DNA of 18,045 nucleotides, taken from contig CAZWRK010000086.1 in assembly GCA_964635875.1 (NCBI GenBank), positions 1 to 18,045 on the forward strand, in the 5' to 3' direction. The position numbers and the translations under genes were made by a program. The notes below the pieces were generated by a model. The model ran no database searches. It worked only from the letters and a program-made list of their open reading frames with translations, and was not told the origin of the DNA. Position 1 is the first letter of the stretch, and every line of letters begins with the position of its first letter. This stretch comes from CAZWRK01 sp964635875. Lineage in GTDB: Bacteria > Pseudomonadota > Gammaproteobacteria > Burkholderiales > Aquaspirillaceae. This document shows, one piece after another, positions 1 through 6,855 of the stretch.

Positions 1-84
1 CTGGATTGGTGGAAGCGCGACGGTCATCCGACACAAGGCACTTCCGCAACCGCTGCAAGCGGCGCATCTTGTGGGTGTGAATAG
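1..84 (+). CDS. possible 3' end of a gene entering from the left
   Basis: A reading frame open from base 1 ends at a TAG at 82-84 with the tail ...ASCGCE. A convincing plus-strand terminator follows about 30 bases later, so some plus-strand gene should end here. The frame is not certain: a second frame stays open to a TGA at 101-103. The tail is too short to assign to a family. The Cys-Gly-Cys ending is the only distinctive feature. Confidence 0.2.
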   Translation: MDWWKRDGHPTQGTSATAASGASCGCE

Positions 85-114
85 GGCGAGCTTGATTGCT
101 TGAATACCGTCTGA

Positions 115-152
115 GCGCAGCGGATTTGCATTCGCTGCGCCCCTTTGTTTTT
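115..152 (+). terminator. intrinsic terminator for the gene to the left
   Basis: An 11-bp stem (115-125 with 130-140, core GCGCAGCG/CGCTGCGC) closes a 4-base loop and is followed by a T-rich tract at 144-152. One pair is a G-U wobble only in the plus-strand RNA, and the T tract lies on the plus side, so it terminates rightward transcription. It abuts the stop codon of the convergent chemotaxis gene and may also act as the 3' hairpin of that transcript, though no U tract follows on the minus strand. Confidence 0.7.
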
Positions 153-1782
153 AATTCAGCCGGAACCGCCCGACTTGTTTAGCAAGATCGACCGAAAGCG
201 ATTTAAGGCTCTCTGAGGTATTGGCTACGTTTGCGGTGGCATTGAGGTTTTCGGAGGCCATTGCGCCAATTTGGCCGATTTGATCGGCAATCCGGCCGCT
301 TTCTTGCACTTGTCGCGACAAGGTGCCATTTAGAGCATCGAGCTGTGCCAGCGAATGTTGCGCGCCCTCACAGAGGCTGCCGAGCGGCGGCACAATACTT
401 TCGATCAGCTCAACGCCGCGCTGCATTTCGGTTCGGCCTTGGCTCATGCGCTCTACCGCCACGCTGGTTTCACGGTCGATGGCATCCATCACGGTGTTGA
501 TTTCTTCGGTTGCAAGGCCGGTGCGGTCGGCGAGTTTGCGCACTTCATCGGCCACAACCGCAAATCCGCGTCCGGTTTCGCCCGCGCGCGCCGCTTCAAT
601 TGACGCATTCAACGCAAGTAAATTGGTTTGCTCGGCAATGCCCTTGACCATGCCGAGCAGGTCGCGCACCGCCAAAGCACGCTCGCGGAGCGCTTCGACC
701 GAACGCGCCGAATCGGTCACGGTGGCGGCAATGCGCGCGACTTCTCCGGTGGCTTGACCAATCAAATTCGAGCTGGTCATGGCGAGATCGCGCGCATGTT
801 CGGCTTGTTGGCGAGTGAGGTGGGCGGTCGCGGCAATGTTTTGGGTTTCGTGGGCAAAGCCTTCGACCGAGCGGGTCACGACTTCCACTGCTTGATGCTG
901 CGAAGACGAACTTTGACGGACTTCGGCCACCGGTGTGCTCATGCCTTCTGCTGCGCCGTGAACGCTTTGCGCAGAATGTAAGATGCCGCCAATCAGCCCC
1001 GATAACGAATGTTGCATACTGAGCAGCGCCCGCGATAGCGCGGTGACTTCATCTTTGCCGTGTAGCTGGATGGTGCCGGTGAGATCGCCCTGCGCCACCG
1101 AGTCGGCCAATTTCACCGCATCGTTCAGCGGCCCGACAATGCTCTGAGTGACGCGCCACGCCAAGAGCAGGCCCAACAAGGCCGCACTGGCGGCAATCAG
1201 CAGCATCATGGTTTGCGCGTGGGTTACGTCTTGCTCAAGCTGCTTGAGATGGCTTTGCATCGTCTGTTGCTCCGCGCTGACCAAGTCGGCGCTGGCGCGT
1301 AAGAGCGCGAGCATGGCGGGCTGGGTTTTTTGTGCAAAGTGCACGCGTGCTTCTTCGGTGCCGTTGAGTTCAATTTGCTCGACAGTGTCGCGAAACACAT
1401 CGCGGTAATCGTTGCGCAGGGTATGGAGGCGGGTCAGCAGTTCGGGGTTGTTAGCGTGTTCGCTGGCGGTTTTGAGTTGGGTTAACACCGCATCGGCGGC
1501 ATTATTTTCATCATCCATCTGCTTATAGAGCGGTATCCGCTGTTCGCGCTCGGTGGTGACGAGCAATTGCAGCAAGGGCACTGCAGCGCCTTGGGCGTGG
1601 TGCTGCAAAGATTCGGCAAGAGACAGCCGCAAAACCTGCTCATCGACAATTTTTCGAATCACCGCCGATTCGTGTTCCATTTCTTGCTTGGCGAAAAAAG
1701 CGACAGCTAACAATAAACACAGTAACAGCGTGAAGGCTGCGCCAAGACGGCTACCGATCCGCAGGGAACGAAGAAAATTCAT
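151..1782 (-). CDS. methyl-accepting chemotaxis protein
   Basis: Transmembrane chemoreceptor of 543 aa that senses a periplasmic ligand and controls the CheA kinase through CheW. Seen in the sequence: transmembrane segment about 14-31; an alpha-helical periplasmic domain about 32-190, consistent with a four-helix bundle; a second transmembrane segment about 191-209; a HAMP domain about 210-263; and a long cytoplasmic coiled coil with the highly conserved hairpin tip (EQTNLLALNASIEAARAG, 384-401). There is no C-terminal CheR-docking pentapeptide. The ATG is preceded by TGGAG six bases upstream. The gene lies 136 bases downstream of the bufferin operon on the same strand and has its own possible promoter in that gap. 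The ligand cannot be predicted from sequence. Confidence 0.95.
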   Translation of the reverse strand: MNFLRSLRIGSRLGAAFTLLLCLLLAVAFFAKQEMEHESAVIRKIVDEQVLRLSLAESLQHHAQGAAVPLLQLLVTTEREQRIPLYKQMDDENNAADAVLTQLKTASEHANNPELLTRLHTLRNDYRDVFRDTVEQIELNGTEEARVHFAQKTQPAMLALLRASADLVSAEQQTMQSHLKQLEQDVTHAQTMMLLIAASAALLGLLLAWRVTQSIVGPLNDAVKLADSVAQGDLTGTIQLHGKDEVTALSRALLSMQHSLSGLIGGILHSAQSVHGAAEGMSTPVAEVRQSSSSQHQAVEVVTRSVEGFAHETQNIAATAHLTRQQAEHARDLAMTSSNLIGQATGEVARIAATVTDSARSVEALRERALAVRDLLGMVKGIAEQTNLLALNASIEAARAGETGRGFAVVADEVRKLADRTGLATEEINTVMDAIDRETSVAVERMSQGRTEMQRGVELIESIVPPLGSLCEGAQHSLAQLDALNGTLSRQVQESGRIADQIGQIGAMASENLNATANVANTSESLKSLSVDLAKQVGRFRLN

Positions 1783-1836
1783 GAAAACTCCAGAGACGGT
1801 ACGGATAGGGGCCGCTCACGTGATTTGGGCCCGCTG

Positions 1837-1853
1837 TGAACCGTGACGGTTCA
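1837..1853. promoter_or_regulatory. 17-bp perfect palindrome upstream of the chemoreceptor
   Basis: TGAACCGTGACGGTTCA has two 8-base arms around one central base. It lies 55-71 bases upstream of the chemoreceptor start codon and downstream of the possible -10 at 1879-1884, so it would be in the transcript leader. It could be an operator for a dimeric regulator or a small RNA hairpin. Seen: the symmetry. Function is inferred. Confidence 0.4.
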
Positions 1854-1878
1854 ACCCAACTCGCCCCACAAGCTGGGC

Positions 1879-1884
1879 AGTATA
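1879..1884 (-). promoter_or_regulatory. possible -10 box of the chemoreceptor gene
   Basis: The minus strand reads TATACT here, one base off the sigma-70 -10 consensus and about 95 bases upstream of the start codon. No good -35 hexamer is seen 16-18 bases further up. No flagellar sigma-28 promoter (TAAA plus GCCGATAA at the correct spacing) was found in the gap. Read-through from the bufferin operon is an alternative, since no U-tailed terminator follows the DoxX gene. Confidence 0.25.
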
Positions 1885-1918
1885 GCGCGTTGACCTATGC
1901 CGAGTTGTTTAGGATTTT

Positions 1919-2386
1919 TTAAGCGCGCGTTGCCTGACGCGATATCCAATACGCATCGACCGAAAAGCGTCCTGCACCGTGAAAAAAGGTCACCAATAGC
2001 AGCGCCCCCCACAGCACATGATCTTGCAAACCTAAATCGGAAATATCGGGAAACGAATACGCTGCAACGAGGTTCATCACAAACAAACCCAGCGCTGCGA
2101 AGCGCCCGCCCAGTCCGAGAATCAAGAAAATCGGCAAGATCAATTCGCCGGCCGTCCCCATCACCGCGGCCCAGTCCGGCGGCAAAATCGGCACCTGATA
2201 GACATAGGCAAACAAATCTAATGTGTTGTCCCATGCGCGGATCTTGAGCCAGCCCGCGCGCAAAAAAATCTCCGCGATATAAAGCCGAATCAATAGATCA
2301 AATAATGGAGTGGCGAACGCATTCAGGCCGTCACGTAGCCGCTGCAGGCACGGTGAGCGCAATCGCTGGTCAAGTTGCTTGAACAT
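1919..2386 (-). CDS. DoxX family membrane protein of the bufferin operon
   Basis: Small integral membrane protein (155 aa) with about four hydrophobic helices, matching the DoxX family in length and in the early segment LLIRLYIAEIFLRAGWLKI. In gig/buf operons a DoxX protein is the usual last gene (GigT in Cupriavidus metallidurans). Its role is not settled; a membrane redox function supporting peptide maturation or export is a common guess. The start is the ATG at 2386, one base after the TAA of the preceding gene, with GGAG ten bases upstream. A longer frame reaching 2464 would overlap bufC deeply and adds no family-like sequence. No clear terminator follows. Confidence 0.88.
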   Translation of the reverse strand: MFKQLDQRLRSPCLQRLRDGLNAFATPLFDLLIRLYIAEIFLRAGWLKIRAWDNTLDLFAYVYQVPILPPDWAAVMGTAGELILPIFLILGLGGRFAALGLFVMNLVAAYSFPDISDLGLQDHVLWGALLLVTFFHGAGRFSVDAYWISRQATRA

Positions 2387-2387
2387 G

Positions 2388-3170
2388 TTAAATCGTCTCC
2401 TCAAGATTGGCGCGCCGTAATACCCCGTGCTGAATCCAATGCTGGAGCGCAGCAGCGAGATCAAATGCGCTGCCGCTATCGGCGGCCGCTTGAACCGCCA
2501 TGCCTAAAGTTTCACCGGCGGCAAGGCGATTCAACACAATCGCGTCGCCTGCTGAGAGAATTTCGACCGCGATGCCGTGGCGACGGCGTTGAACGAGCAC
2601 GGTTTCGGCGATGCTCAAATTCACCCGAAAATCTCCGTCATCATCGGGCTGATTAACGCGCCATAGCGTGCCGATCGGCCAACTTGAGGCGAGGCATGCA
2701 CAGGCAGGATCCAACGTAAAACGCAGCCGATCCCATTGCTCGGGTGCAAGCGTGGCGAGTTGGCTTAAATCTTGTGGGATGTCTTCGGCGGTTGCGAGGG
2801 TCTGAATCAGCCAATCGAGACGCGCCACTGCGGGCAAATAAGGCAGCTCGGTCAGTTCGGGGTGGGTGGCTAAAAGCAGATCAAAATCATGACCATAGCC
2901 ATTTAAATCCCCGCTGAGGCTAGGGCTGTGGGCGGCGTAGCGGTGACATAGTTGGCGCAAGGCTTCTGGGCCAATAATTACGGCAATCGTGGGGTAGCTC
3001 GCGTAGACCGCCCCTGCCAGATTGGCCAAAATGCTGGCGCGGTAGGCCGTCAATCCGCGTTGCGCCTGCTCTGGCGCGCCGGCACAGTGCGCCAACAATG
3101 TGGGTGCGGCGGTGTGCGGGCTGAAGACTGCCCGCGAAAATTGCGCTTGAAGCTCATGCAGGCTGGGCAT
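2388..3170 (-). CDS. bufC: BufC / DUF2063 partner of the MNIO enzyme
   Basis: 260-aa cytoplasmic protein of the HvfC/BufC (DUF2063) family. Family members act with a DUF692 oxidase and are thought to bring the precursor peptide to it. Seen: an N-terminal helical domain (about 5-100) with the family pattern around YASYPTIAVIIGPEALRQL, then SGDLNGYGHDF and a conserved LPAVARLDW segment, and a C-terminal domain (about 160-260) of mixed strands. The ATG at 3170 lies inside the end of bufB (17-base overlap) and has AGGAG six bases upstream within the bufB coding sequence, so translation is probably coupled. It is followed immediately by the DoxX gene. Confidence 0.9.
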   Translation of the reverse strand: MPSLHELQAQFSRAVFSPHTAAPTLLAHCAGAPEQAQRGLTAYRASILANLAGAVYASYPTIAVIIGPEALRQLCHRYAAHSPSLSGDLNGYGHDFDLLLATHPELTELPYLPAVARLDWLIQTLATAEDIPQDLSQLATLAPEQWDRLRFTLDPACACLASSWPIGTLWRVNQPDDDGDFRVNLSIAETVLVQRRRHGIAVEILSAGDAIVLNRLAAGETLGMAVQAAADSGSAFDLAAALQHWIQHGVLRRANLEETI

Positions 3171-4032
3171 GTTTTTGCTCCTGTCGCACGTGTTTTAAAT
3201 AGCGTTCGGCGCAGGCGGCTTCGGCCTGCAGAACCGAAAATTCTGGGATGTCTTGATCCCATTCAATCAAGGTCGGCACCGCGCCAAAGCGTGCGAGGGT
3301 GGCCTGATACAGCGCCCAAACTTCTGCACAGACGGGGCGCGAATGGGTGTCGACGAGAAGCCCCGCTTGAATTTCAAATCCGGCCAAATGAATTTCGGCC
3401 ACATGCCGAGGCGCAATACCGGCCAAAAAGTCGTGGGCATCAAAGCCATGATTGCATGCACTAACGTAAATATTGTTCACATCCAGCAAAATCCCGCAGC
3501 CGGTGCGTTCAGCGACTTCGTTCAAAAAGACCCATTCGGGCATGTCTTCGGGTAAAAACCGCAGGTAACTCGACACGTTTTCCAACACAATCGGCCGTCG
3601 CAAAGCGGTTTGTAGTTGGTCGATATGACGGCAAACCAGATTTAAAGCTTCTTGGGTGTAGGGCAATGGTAAGAGGTCATTGAGCCAGCGCCCGCCAACC
3701 GCCGACCAGCACAAATGCTCCGAAACGGCCGCCGGTTGAATCCGATCAATCAGGGTTTTGAGCTGTTCAATATGCCGAGGGTTTAGCCCCTCGGCACTGC
3801 CTAACGACATCCCCACCCCGTGCACGCTGATCGGGTAGTGTTCGCGAATCGCGGCCAAGGCCTGCCACTGCGCCCCGCCCGCTAAAAAATAGTTTTCGCT
3901 ATGCACTTCAAACCATGCCACATCGGGGCGTGTTTCCAGCACATGCGTCAGATGCGGTGTCCGCAAGCCAAGCCCCGCAGCGACCGGCAAGGTCACTGCA
4001 GGATGAAAAGAGGTGGGGTGGGGGCGCGTCAT
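3154..4032 (-). CDS. bufB: BufB, DUF692 multinuclear iron-dependent oxidase (MNIO)
   Basis: 292-aa TIM-barrel enzyme of the DUF692/MNIO family (relatives include MbnB), which uses a cluster of non-heme irons to rearrange cysteine side chains of a precursor peptide. In bufferins the reported product is a thiooxazole. The metal-ligand motifs are all present: EVHSEN (H44, E46), SVHG (H71), SEHLCW (E105, H106), LENVSSY (E151), LDVNNIYV (D184), IHLAGF (H215), VDTHSRP (D228, H230) and TLIEWD (E257). Nothing suggests inactivation. The ATG follows the bufA stop by four bases without a strong ribosome binding site, suggesting coupling to bufA; a slightly later start is possible, but the conserved region begins near residue 15. 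Confidence 0.93.
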   Translation of the reverse strand: MTRPHPTSFHPAVTLPVAAGLGLRTPHLTHVLETRPDVAWFEVHSENYFLAGGAQWQALAAIREHYPISVHGVGMSLGSAEGLNPRHIEQLKTLIDRIQPAAVSEHLCWSAVGGRWLNDLLPLPYTQEALNLVCRHIDQLQTALRRPIVLENVSSYLRFLPEDMPEWVFLNEVAERTGCGILLDVNNIYVSACNHGFDAHDFLAGIAPRHVAEIHLAGFEIQAGLLVDTHSRPVCAEVWALYQATLARFGAVPTLIEWDQDIPEFSVLQAEAACAERYLKHVRQEQKHAQPA

Positions 4033-4036
4033 CGGC

Positions 4037-4315
4037 TTACTTTGCGGCGTCAGCGGGAGTCAATTTGCCGCCCATTTTTTCGCAGCTACCTTTGAGCACC
4101 AATTTGAAATCGTTCGGATCATTGTCGATTTTCGATTGACCGGCGCAAGAATGTTTGCTGGTTTTGCTGCCGCAATCGTTTTGTCCGGCTTTGGCCACGC
4201 CAAAACATTTCTCTTTGCCACCTTCTGCGGCCATCGCCGAAACCGAAGCGGTCAGCAAGCCTGCGGCCAACAAGGTGGAAGCGGCGGCGTGAATCAGGGT
4301 ATTGGCTTTGCTCAT
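4037..4315 (-). CDS. bufA: BufA-type bufferin precursor peptide (DUF2282)
   Basis: 92-aa exported small protein of the DUF2282/BufA1 family. Bufferins are ribosomally made, modified periplasmic peptides that bind copper. Seen: a signal peptide (about 1-29, hydrophobic core STLLAAGLLTASVSAMA, cleavage likely after an Ala at 29-30), then a mature region with four cysteines at 37, 48, 57 and 78 in the family pattern EKCFGVAKAGQNDC, HSCAG and KGSCEKMGGK. The start chosen (4315) has GGAGAG seven bases upstream and gives a correct signal peptide; the frame stays open to 4402, but that extension encodes the leader hairpins. It is the first gene of a bufA-bufB-bufC-doxX operon, which supports a Cys-modified, metal-binding role. 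The GigP protein of gold-induced operons is a homologue by family. Confidence 0.93.
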   Translation of the reverse strand: MSKANTLIHAAASTLLAAGLLTASVSAMAAEGGKEKCFGVAKAGQNDCGSKTSKHSCAGQSKIDNDPNDFKLVLKGSCEKMGGKLTPADAAK

Positions 4316-4333
4316 GGTGTCTCTCCAAAAGTG

Positions 4334-4356
4334 GGGGGATGAACCATTCATCCCCC
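4334..4356 (-). promoter_or_regulatory. perfect 10-bp hairpin in the bufA leader
   Basis: GGGGGATGAA and TTCATCCCCC (4334-4343 and 4347-4356) form a perfect stem with a 3-base loop, ending 18 bases upstream of the bufA start codon. On the minus strand it is followed by CCACTTTT and then the GGAGAG ribosome binding site. It resembles a weak terminator or attenuator, or an mRNA-stabilising element at the 5' end of an abundant small-protein message. Confidence 0.6.
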
Positions 4357-4360
4357 GCTG

Positions 4361-4380
4361 AACCTGTGTTGCACAGGGTT
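4361..4380 (-). promoter_or_regulatory. second hairpin in the bufA leader
   Basis: AACC(C)TGTG and CACAGGTT on the minus strand pair over eight positions with one bulged base and a 3-base loop. It sits immediately upstream of the longer hairpin at 4334-4356. Together they occupy most of the roughly 70-base leader that the putative promoter at 4391-4418 would give. Confidence 0.45.
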
Positions 4381-4390
4381 CTTGTAGGTT

Positions 4391-4418
4391 GAGTCGGCGC
4401 AAGCCCTGATTCCTGACA
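4391..4418 (-). promoter_or_regulatory. possible ECF-sigma-type promoter of the bufferin operon
   Basis: On the minus strand TGTCAG (4418-4413) is followed after 16 bases by CGACTC (4396-4391), spacing and composition resembling ECF sigma promoters. Known gig and buf operons are controlled by ECF sigma factors (RpoQ in Cupriavidus, SigF in Caulobacter). No good sigma-70 promoter was seen between 4316 and 4425. The match is by eye and tentative; no sigma or anti-sigma gene lies in this window. Confidence 0.28.
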
Positions 4419-4425
4419 AATTTTT

Positions 4426-6618
4426 TTATTTTTTTTCAGTTCGGGTGAGATTTTGCGAAGGGCAGGTCAGTTGCAGGTCTCGCATGTAGGTCAAAAAAGC
4501 CTCTGCAGACAAGGGACGGCTGAAGTAGTAGCCCTGAATAATATCGACCCCCGCATCACGAATAAATTCTAATTGCCCCTGTGTTTCGACCCCCTCCGCG
4601 ATGGTTTCCAAGTGCAGTCCGCGCGCGAGACCCACGATGGCATGAATAATTTCCCGTGCGCCTCGACTGTGCTCGACATCGTGAACAAAAGACTGGTCAA
4701 TTTTGAGACAGTCCAGCGGTAAGCGCCGCAGATAGTTCAGGCTCGAGTAGCCGGTTCCAAAGTCATCCAGCGCGATTTTGATCCCCTGCTGTTGCAGGCG
4801 GCGCATGGCGGTAATCGCCCCTTCCGGATCTTGCATGAGCATGCTTTCGGTGACTTCAACATCTAAATGCAGTCGATTGGGGTCGATTTTCGAGAGTGCG
4901 TTTGCGATTAGCGTCGAGATATTGCCTTTCCAAAATTGCCGTGCCGAAATGTTGATACCGACGCGGAAGGGCGGCAATGCGGCGTCTTGCCAAACTTGGT
5001 ATTGTCGGCAGGCTTCTTCGATCACCCATTCGCCAATCGGCAAGATCAAACCATTGTCTTCTGCCAGCGGAATGAAGTGGGCGGGGCCTAACAGCCCGAG
5101 TTCGGGATGCTGCCAGCGGATCAGCGCTTCGACGCCGATGAGGTTCCCCGTCTTTGCACAAATTTGAGGCTGGAAATGAAGCCGGAATTCATTGCGCTCT
5201 ATGGCGTGATGAAGGGCATTTTCACGTTGCAGGCGATTAACAACACGCTCGTTCAGTTCTTCTGCGTAGAACTGGCAATGGTTGCGGCCGGTTTCTTTGG
5301 CGCGGTACATCGCAAGATCGGCCGCTTTCATCAGTGCGTCGGTGGTGGTGCCATCACGCGGAAACAGGGCGACACCGATGCTGGCGCCAATATGCACCGG
5401 CTCGTTTTGGATCGAGATTTCTTGGCGCAACGTCGCACTGAGCGCGTCGAGGCGTTGAGTTAAATGGTGTTCTATGGCCTCTGGGTCGACATGAAGCAGC
5501 AAAATAAACTCATCGCCGCCCAGACGGGCGACCGTTTCATCGGGGTGCAATTTTTGTGTGAGGCGGGCCGCCATTTCGCGCAACAGCGTATCGCCTGAAT
5601 CATGGCCGAGCGAGTCATTGACCACTTTAAAATGATCCAAATCCATAAACACAACGGCAAAGGTTTCGTTGTGTTTATGCGCATGGGCAATCCATTGTTG
5701 CATGCGGTCGCAGAGCAAATTGCGATTGGCGAGGCCGGTCAGACTGTCAAAATTAGCGCGTTTTTCTAGCTCTTTTTCGTAGCGTTTTTGATCGGTAATG
5801 TCTTGGATGATGCTAATAAAGTGGCTGGGTTCATGGCCGCCATGACAAACCGAGGTGCTCGAAAGGTGGTACCAGCTTTCGCTGCCGTCGGGCCGAACGC
5901 CTTCAATGACGAGGGCGCTATGGCGTTGGCCTTGCACGGCTTGTTCCATGATATCGAGCTGCGCTTGGTCTGCATTTTTAGCCAATAAATTGACCCCGTT
6001 TTGCCCAAGGCATTCTGCTGCTGAATAACCTGTAATCGACTCGAATGCCGGGTTCACATACTCGATGGGGTGGCTGTCTTGCAGGGCATGGCTAATCATG
6101 ACGCCGGTCGAGGTCGATTCGACGGCGCGTTGAAACAGGCGCATTTGCTCTTCAGCGTGGCGACGTTCGGTGACATCTTGCAACAACTCTACCGCCCCAA
6201 CGACTTCGCCTTGCTCATTGCGAATCGGGGAAACGGTAAAGTGCAGCCAGCGGCCGCCTTCGCCAAAATGTGGGAAAAAATCTTCGACTTCAAAAGCACC
6301 CGGAACGGTTTGCGAGCGTTGGTATTTACCGCCATAAAAGTCGCCAATTTGGGTGTTGACCACATTATCCACCACCAAATCTGCGAGCACAGGGCGTTGC
6401 GCTGGGTAGAACGCCTCCCACTGCCGTTGGCTACCGATCATTTCGCTGGCGGGGCAACGCGTCAGCATTTCACAGGCGCGATTCCATAAAATAATGCGGT
6501 GATCGGCGTCAATCATAAAGGTCGCGATCGGAATACCGGCAAGCACTTGGCTGAGAATGGCGGTATGGCTCTTAATGCTTTCGGGATTTAGATTGGAGGG
6601 TTCCAATAGTAAAGTCAT
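4426..6618 (-). CDS. PAS-PAS-GGDEF-EAL cyclic-di-GMP signalling protein
   Basis: 730-aa soluble sensor that makes and/or degrades cyclic di-GMP. Domains: first PAS about 20-150 (ends VELLQDVTERRHAEEQM), second PAS about 160-280 (ends FISIIQDITDQKRYEKEL), GGDEF about 285-450 with an intact GGDEF (367-371), and EAL about 460-710 with EAL (497-499), DDFGTGYSS (618-626), IAEGVET and QGYYFSRP. Both catalytic halves look complete. The inhibitory RxxD site five residues before GGDEF is absent (HPDE there), so product inhibition of the cyclase is unlikely. No transmembrane segment is seen. The start at 6618 is preceded by AGGGGAG at good spacing; an ATG at 6645 has none. The bufferin operon follows on the same strand after a 110-base gap. 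Confidence 0.95.
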   Translation of the reverse strand: MTLLLEPSNLNPESIKSHTAILSQVLAGIPIATFMIDADHRIILWNRACEMLTRCPASEMIGSQRQWEAFYPAQRPVLADLVVDNVVNTQIGDFYGGKYQRSQTVPGAFEVEDFFPHFGEGGRWLHFTVSPIRNEQGEVVGAVELLQDVTERRHAEEQMRLFQRAVESTSTGVMISHALQDSHPIEYVNPAFESITGYSAAECLGQNGVNLLAKNADQAQLDIMEQAVQGQRHSALVIEGVRPDGSESWYHLSSTSVCHGGHEPSHFISIIQDITDQKRYEKELEKRANFDSLTGLANRNLLCDRMQQWIAHAHKHNETFAVVFMDLDHFKVVNDSLGHDSGDTLLREMAARLTQKLHPDETVARLGGDEFILLLHVDPEAIEHHLTQRLDALSATLRQEISIQNEPVHIGASIGVALFPRDGTTTDALMKAADLAMYRAKETGRNHCQFYAEELNERVVNRLQRENALHHAIERNEFRLHFQPQICAKTGNLIGVEALIRWQHPELGLLGPAHFIPLAEDNGLILPIGEWVIEEACRQYQVWQDAALPPFRVGINISARQFWKGNISTLIANALSKIDPNRLHLDVEVTESMLMQDPEGAITAMRRLQQQGIKIALDDFGTGYSSLNYLRRLPLDCLKIDQSFVHDVEHSRGAREIIHAIVGLARGLHLETIAEGVETQGQLEFIRDAGVDIIQGYYFSRPLSAEAFLTYMRDLQLTCPSQNLTRTEKK

Positions 6619-6667
6619 GACCTGCTCCCCTCTGCAGATGGGCATTTTGTGAAAGATGAATGCACTC

Positions 6668-6712
6668 TTTTTTAAAAACTATAAACCCTACAAAAGTTTT
6701 TTAAACTATAAA
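6668..6712 (-). repeat. duplicated AT-rich element upstream of the GGDEF-EAL gene
   Basis: A T-run followed by A-run and AAACTATAAA occurs twice (AAACTATAAA at 6676-6685 and 6703-6712, 27 bases apart; T-runs at 6668-6673 and 6697-6702). On the minus strand each copy reads TTTATAGTTT, which contains TATAGT, a fair -10 box. The proximal copy could be the -10 of the cyclic-di-GMP gene, with the other copy near its -35 region. No strong -35 is visible. Regulatory use of the repeat is an inference. Confidence 0.4.
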
Positions 6713-6796
6713 TTTGCGAAAATTGACAATTTCGCCGGTGTGAACCCGTGAGGCATGGTCGTGCAGGCAAGGGCCAATCCCTGTGAGGCAATCCGG

Positions 6797-6802
6797 TATA
6801 AT
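6797..6802 (+). promoter_or_regulatory. -10 box of rlhA
   Basis: A perfect TATAAT lies 54 bases upstream of the rlhA start, giving a leader of about 47 bases. The -35 is poor. The octamer GTGAGGCA occurs at 6783-6790, just upstream of the -10, and again at 6748-6755. A TTGACA at 6723-6728 is too far from this -10 to serve it. Confidence 0.45.
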
Positions 6803-6855
6803 TCGCCCGCTGCCATTCGGCCTGACTTTAATGTTTTTCCAAGGACTCTACTTTT

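Noticed and set aside
104..114. Neisserial DNA uptake sequence-like string (ACCGTCTGAG)
   Set aside because: It differs from GCCGTCTGAA at both ends, occurs once and is not part of an inverted pair.
1857..1907. Inverted repeat CAACTCG / CGAGTTG in the gap after the DoxX gene
   Set aside because: Arms are only 7 bases and 37 bases apart with no U tract; likely chance.
2387..2464. Upstream extension of the DoxX gene beginning at 2464
   Set aside because: It would overlap bufC by 77 bases with no ribosome binding site, whereas the ATG at 2386 has one and abuts the bufC stop.
4316..4402. Upstream extension of bufA
   Set aside because: The extra residues encode the leader hairpins and would bury the signal peptide; the good ribosome binding site belongs to the ATG at 4315.
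6723..6728. Perfect TTGACA as -35 of rlhA
   Set aside because: No -10 hexamer lies 15-19 bases downstream; the TATAAT at 6797 is far too distant.
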